From: Chamaea fasciata
Taxonomy: Eukaryota; Chordata; Aves; Passeriformes; Sylviidae
Length of the DNA stretch: 64,000 nucleotides
Assembly: GCA_029207755.1 (NCBI GenBank)
Contig: JARCOQ010000008.1
Coordinates: 23,425,021-23,489,020 of the forward strand
Reading direction: 5' to 3'
In this document: in pieces, positions 59,072 to 64,000 of the stretch
Numbering within the stretch: the first letter of the stretch is position 1
Layout: each line of letters starts with the position of its first letter
The notes under the pieces: model-generated
Database searches by the model: none
Seen by the model: the letters and a program-made list of their open reading frames with translations, nothing else
What the model was told of the DNA's origin: nothing
Translations under genes and position numbers: made by a program

Positions 59072-59870
59072 GAGTATAGGACAGCAGCCCCTATCCCCTT
59101 CCCTTCTAGTGTGGCACAACTCACTTCCTTGCACTTCTGGGACCCCTGATCCCTGGAACGGCATGGGGCTGAAGGCCCCTGCATTACTTTCAAACCAGCA
59201 GTTGTATCCCCCCACCTAGGGCAGGGATGTTCTTCACTAGGGGGCTGCTGGGACAGGTTGGGATAGAGCTGGCTTGCTGGGGTGGGAACTTAATACCTGG
59301 AGCGTAAATATGGGTTGCCTTTGGGTTGGGGTGCTTGTGCAAAGAGGGTATTATTCCTCTTCCTGTAGTGAGTGGTGTTGGACAGAGGTGGCATATGGGA
59401 TGTTGGAGGCTGGGACTGTGTGTGCAGGGTGGAGGGGCTAAGGCAGTGACCCCAGTGAGAAGGTGGGGTGCCTGGGGTAGGGGAGAGGAGGTCGAAGGAT
59501 GTGGGAGTGAGCTATCTGGTTATAGCAGTACTTACATTTGGGGGCTGTTAGGCCACTTCTTGCAACTTGCAAGAGTGACACCAAGCAGGTACCCTGATGT
59601 GGCTGTGCCCTGCTGGGCTTGGTTGGGATGAGGTGTGGTTATGGCTGAACTTCCTTATCCTGCTTGTGTTGGGTGTTTTGAATCTGGGTTGTTCTGTGAC
59701 CCCATCCCAAACCCCAGCTCTCTGTGTCTGTGAGAAAACAGTGCCTGACTGCTCCTCAGAGTGGGAAGAAGGCACCTTGTCTTGCTGACCAGGCCAGCTC
59801 ATCATGCCCCTTCTTTTTAATGTGGATTTTACACCTGTTTTTCACTCTTTTGTAGATGCAAATCTCTTCC

Positions 59871-59876
59871 AATAAA
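59871..59876 (+). terminator. CNPPD1: Polyadenylation signal of CNPPD1
   Basis: A canonical AATAAA about 800 bp after the stop, followed by a TTGCTGTGTGCTTG GT-rich stretch, defines a 3' UTR of about 59072-59895. Confidence 0.8.
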
Positions 59877-59895
59877 AGTAGTTCTTGCTGTGTGC

Positions 59896-60482
59896 TTGCC
59901 TTGTCCTGCTGAGCTGCTCCATACTGGCAGCATGCCTGCCCCAGAGCAGAGCCACATCCATGCAGCTGTGCCTGCTCCTAGAGCTGCTGTGCAAGACAGA
60001 TCCTAGGTGCTGCCAGTGAGCCCAGGAGACCTGCAAGGCCTGTCCTGGAGTTTCTCTCCTGACAGGAGGGATATCAGGTCTGGTGCAGGCAGGAACAACA
60101 GGAGAGAGGAGGATCCCCCGTCTTTGGGAATGTGGGGAATGCATGTTCTCCACTGCTCTTTGCTCTCCAAAGTCTTACCTGTTAATGAGTGAGCCTTGAG
60201 CAGCAAGGGCTCGACCAGGTCACTGACACAGCCACCTCTGCCCCGTGAAAAAAACACGAGCATCCCTTGCCTGTGTGCCCTTGGGATCCTTTCCAGTCAA
60301 GTAGGCAGCTTTTGTCCCTGGCATCTTTGTCCAGTGGCAGGATTCAGGAGGATGAGGAATATAACAGGCCCCCGTTAGAGACCAGGCTGGACCAGGAGGA
60401 CAGCAGATGCTATGCTGGGGAGAAACCAGCATGAGCTGGACATTCTGAAGCTGGAGGATGCTGCTGGTGGGAATAGTTAAGC
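59896..60482. promoter_or_regulatory. Spacer and presumed promoter of SLC23A3
   Basis: About 590 bp between the CNPPD1 3' end and the proposed SLC23A3 start. Unlike the other promoters in the window it is not CpG-rich, which suggests tissue-restricted expression. No core promoter element is recognised. Confidence 0.4.
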
Positions 60483-63400
60483 ATGGAGGAAGAGGTGTCA
60501 AGGTTGAGGCTTACCCCGTCCATGCCCACAGAGGCAGTGATGGGACCTGGACTGTGGGTAGTTGGCACTGTAATAGTGTCTGATGGCCTGCTTGTGGCCT
60601 GTCACCTGGCCCTTGTGGTGACAAACCAGGGAGATACTCGCATTCCTGGCCAGAAGGGCAGGTTACTCACCAATTCAAGTTAATGGCTAACCCTGGGGCA
60701 GCTCCTGTAGAAGGTGGAAGTTCAGCCATGTGAAGATTTGCGAGGAGCTCTTGGGGGTGGGAGCCTGCTCACCCTCTGCACTGAAAACTGGGAGCTGTGT
60801 GGGGAAGGCAGCAGCATGATTGGGGGCCGTGGCAGAGCACCTGGAGCTGGGAGCCCTGTGCTCACATCCTGCTTCTCCCAGAAGTTATGCTCCTGGATGG
60901 TGAGCTGCTTCTTAGCTCTTCAGGTAAGGGGGGACCATGGTGAGCAGCCAGAGAGATGGGATGATGAAGAGAGGGCTAGGATCCTCTCAGATTGCAGGGC
61001 AGGGGCTGCATCCTGCCAGGCAAAGGGTGTGTAGGGCTCTGGTCAGTGTGTGCTGGGAGGGGAGTGGGCAGTGGTGAGTGCTACCCAGGTGGTGTCAGTG
61101 GTCATCCACACTCTCAGGGGGACTGGGCATGGAGAGCTGCAGCTGTGGATGCTGCAAGGAGTTGTGACTGCTCCATCTCTTCCCTGCACAGCACCTGGCT
61201 GTGCAGAGCTCCTTGCTCTGCATCTTCCACCTCCTCCTGCTGCCCACCCTGCCCCAGGAGCCACCTCATGCCCAGACCACCAGCAAGCTGCTGGCACGAA
61301 GCCTCTTTGCCTGCGGCATCTCCACAGTGCTGCAGACCACCCTGGGGAGCCGGTGAGCAAGGGGGGTGAAGGGGGAGTAGCTGTCACCAGGAGGAGGGTG
61401 ATGCTATGGCAGAGCATGTCTGTCTCCTCTTAGGATGTAGGAAGATGAACTTTGCTGAAGTGGGAAGGGGCACAAGGAAAACCTCTTTGCGCTGCATCTC
61501 TGCACAGTTGTCACAGATGTCCCCTCCCTCTCACACACACCTCTAGAAAAACTGCTGTGCTTTCCCTCTAGCTCCTCACTGCATTGCTCCAAAATGATAC
61601 ACAGCTCCTTCAGACCATCCAATGCCTGTGCTGCCCACACAGGCTGGGTATGGGATTCGGCAAAGCCTCTGACCGCTGCATCCATTCCATGCGCTGTCAC
61701 TAGGGATGTACTAGGGCACATGTAGAATATGGGGTAACGTCCTGCCACTTCGGGGTTCTTACCTGCTTCCCTTCCCACCCCTGTTCCTCTGGCAGCCTGG
61801 GCTTTTGGAGCAGCCCTGTTCTCTTCCCTGTCCTTCCTCCTTAATGTGCCATTTTTGTCCCCTTGCTCAGGTTGCCACTGGTTCAAATCCCATCCTTTGA
61901 GTACTTGGTCCCTGCCATGGTGCTGAGCTCCCACCTGTCCCCCAGTTCCAGCACAGACAGGAATGGTAAGCACAACCCTGGAGCCCATGTCCCTTGGGGT
62001 CTGGGCCATGCTGGTGCCAGGGGAATGGCAATGATGAGGTGCCTTGTGAGTGGAGATGGGATGAGGGGTAGCAAGGGGTCCCAAGGAGTCCTGCCTGCTG
62101 GCACTTCTGGTGATGCTGCACAGCCCCCTACTCACTCCTGAGTGCACTTGCAATGTATCTGGTCACCTCCCCAGGGCCAGGGCTTATGGGGATGGGGATG
62201 CTGGCACACTTCCTGTTCTGCAGCCAACAGCCTCCCTACTGCATCCTCTTCGACGCAGCTACAGGAGCCTAGGAACCACGTGTATCAGACCCTTTCAAAA
62301 TTCCCTTCCAGGCACAATCATGGCCAGAACATGCCTTATACCTAATTGCAGAGACACAGGGAGCTGGGTTGACTCACTGCAAGAGGTGGGTGCTCCTGTG
62401 CTGGAATGGGGGTTCCTATCCCCCTCCATCAGCTTTCATCTTGTCACCCATATCCCTGTACCCACAGTCTATTTTCCTGGGATTTGCCATGAAGAGAGAT
62501 GCAAAGGCAATGGGGATCATGATGCATGTCCATGTATATGTTTCTCTGTGCTCGGGGTGAGCAGAGCACATGAAACGAGCTTGTTCCCAGCTGCTGGGGC
62601 AGTGGGAATGTGGCCAAGGGAAGGTGTTGGACCGCTTTTCATGTATCCTGCCCCACAGGCCCACCCTTTCCTCTTTCAGGTCTCTGGAGCAGTGCTGATC
62701 TCTGGGCTGATTCAGTCGGTGCTGGGAGTGTCTGGCGTGTGCGGGTGGGCAGCACAGCATTGCGGGCCCATGGTCCTGGCTCCCAGCCTCTCCATCATTG
62801 GGCTGTCTGCATACAAGGAAGCTGCTTTCTTCTGCTCCACTAACTGGGGTGTAGCACTGCTGTATGTGAGCCCAGGGACTGTACTGGTGGGCAGCTCCTG
62901 GGGCTTTCTTTCACCAGGGGGACAGGGATGGGGCACCCCCACAGTGCGCGGTGCACATTTGGGGCCCCATCACTGACTGTGATGCTGTGTGGTGACCTGT
63001 GCTCACTCTTCTAGGCTCATGCTCCTTGCTGTCACCTTCTCCCAACACCTGCGGTCCTGCCGCCTGCCCTTCTGTGCCTGGCCCCATGCTTGGGAGGGCT
63101 CCACAGATTTTTCAGTTCCCACCCTGCGCACATTCTCGGTACTGTGGTTTGTCTGCTGTCTTCACTGTCACCAGGCTTCTCTCTCCAAGCCTGGCTCTTT
63201 GGTGTGGGATTAGATAAAACCTGAAGCACACGTAGGGATGAAAAGCTCTGGTGCAGCTCCCAGAAAATGAATGCCTCTGGGGAAGCGCTGGGGACCTAGG
63301 GTGTTGGAGCAGAACAGCTTGGGATGCTTCCTGCAGGGTGTCATAGGTTTTGTAAAGAGCATATTCTTTACAAAACCTATGACACAGGAGTAAGGGGAGA

Positions 63401-63965
63401 ATGTGACAGGACAAAGATGGGGTGCTGGCCAAGGCAGGCAGGGGAGGAGGGTCCCCTGCTGAGGGTCCCCTTTTGTCTTGCAGGTACTGCTCCCATTTTC
63501 TGGTGTCTGCATCGTCTGTGCCATCCTCAGCTACTTCCACATTCCCTGGGAATCACTGGATGTGACCATGGCACAGCTGTCCTGGGCCAACAGCACCTTC
63601 AATGCCCCTTGGATCCACATCCCCTATGCAGGTGGGGGGCAGCAGGGCTGAGTGCAGCCATTCACATTTGGACAGGACTTCTCTCACCTGTCTCTTTTCC
63701 CTCCACTGCAGGAGAGTGGAGGTGGCCGCTGCTCACCCCCCGTGCGCTGGCAGTGGGCATCGCCATGGCCATCAGCTGCAGCATGAACTCTGTGGGCTGC
63801 TACGTGCTGTGTGGGAGGCTGCTGCGAGTCCCCCAGCTACCCCCTCACGCCTGTAACCGGGGGCTTTGCATGGAAGGGTTGGGCAGCCTCCTGGCAGGAC
63901 TGCTGGGCACCCCAGGGGGCACAGCCTCCAGCATTGCAAACACCTGTGCCACTGGCCTCACGCAG
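60483..63965 (+). CDS. SLC23A3: Solute carrier family 23 member 3, 5' part (orphan SVCT3-type transporter; continues past the window)
   Basis: Nine exons can be chained: 60483-60557 (tentative), 60882-60923, 61192-61352, 61871-61965, 62312-62385, 62680-62861, 63015-63138, 63484-63631 and 63712-63965. They give 385 codons ending in phase 0 at a GT donor near the right edge; human SLC23A3 is about 610 aa. It is an orphan membrane transporter of the nucleobase/ascorbate family. Family-like stretches are SCFLALQHLAVQSSLLCIFHLLLL, LPLVQIPSFEYLVPAMVL, GPMVLAPSLSIIGLSAYKEAAFF, PLLTPRALAVGIAMAI and CRGL/MEGLGSLLAGLLGTPGGTASS represented across exons 2-9. Where SLC23A1/2 carry the QNxGxxxxTR substrate signature this protein reads ANTCATGLTQ, so the substrate site is altered. 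Exon 1 (MEEEVSRLRLTPSMPTEA...) is chosen because its GTAGTT donor joins in frame to exon 2 and its ATG has A at -3 and G at +4, but no protein comparison confirms it. Confidence 0.85.
63338..63385. repeat. Perfect 21-bp inverted repeat with 6-nt loop (SLC23A3 intron 7)
   Basis: Arms at 63338-63358 and 63365-63385 are exact reverse complements, separated by GCATAT. The stem is AT-rich in a GC-rich intron (63139-63483) and can fold as a hairpin in RNA from either strand. It contains no known motif I can name. Confidence 0.95.
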
Positions 63966-64000
63966 GTATGCAAAAGTAGGGGGAGATGGGTTGGCAAGGG

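Noticed and set aside
61404..62153. Open frame of 249 codons on the minus strand
   Set aside because: It is antisense to SLC23A3 exon 4 and introns, with no recognisable protein similarity.

Overview
The window is a piece of a vertebrate nuclear chromosome, most likely from a bird. It has multi-exon genes with short introns, CpG-dense promoters, no recognisable long interspersed repeats and compact intergenic spacing, as on a bird microchromosome or gene-dense macrochromosome arm. Nine protein-coding genes can be read exon by exon. Their order and relative orientation match the block I know from human 2q35: STK16, GLB1L, ANKZF1, ATG9A, ABCB6, ZFAND2B, RETREG2, CNPPD1, SLC23A3. The assignment to bird rather than another sauropsid is inference from compactness and protein flavour, not from a database comparison.

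Layout. STK16 (minus, 191-2231) and GLB1L (plus, 2908-8130) start head to head. GLB1L and ANKZF1 (minus, 8844-14745) end tail to tail. ANKZF1 and ATG9A (plus, 15297-23184) share a GC-rich promoter interval of about 550 bp. ATG9A has a 3' UTR of about 2.2 kb and is followed by a CpG island and ABCB6 (plus, coding 26699-32461). ABCB6 converges on ZFAND2B (minus, 34114-38620). RETREG2 (minus, 39843-53197) has the longest introns and shares a promoter interval of about 370 bp with CNPPD1 (plus, 53570-59071). SLC23A3 (plus, from about 60483) runs off the right edge. STK16 has its complete coding region, but its 3' UTR runs off the left edge.

The exon chains were assembled by hand from splice consensus, reading-frame continuity and remembered human orthologue proteins. 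In every gene the exon lengths close in frame, and the protein length falls close to the human one (for example 305 aa for STK16 in both species, and 840 against about 842 for ABCB6). No gene looks broken.

Several neighbours act in membrane and protein quality control: ATG9A (autophagy lipid scramblase), RETREG2 (ER-phagy receptor), ZFAND2B (ubiquitin/proteasome adaptor at the ER) and ANKZF1 (release of stalled nascent chains). STK16 is a Golgi/trafficking kinase, ABCB6 a porphyrin-linked ABC transporter, GLB1L a beta-galactosidase-like secreted or lysosomal protein, CNPPD1 a cyclin-like membrane protein and SLC23A3 an orphan nucleobase/ascorbate-type transporter.

I found no previously undescribed multi-gene system. 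The most interesting signals are at the RNA level. ATG9A has a textbook AT-AC minor-spliceosome intron. GLB1L and ANKZF1 each have an intron that can be spliced in frame only with a GC donor. A perfect 21-bp inverted repeat with a 6-nt loop lies in a SLC23A3 intron. An 18-bp-period minisatellite fills STK16 intron 1, and a 7-bp tandem repeat sits in the ANKZF1/ATG9A promoter.
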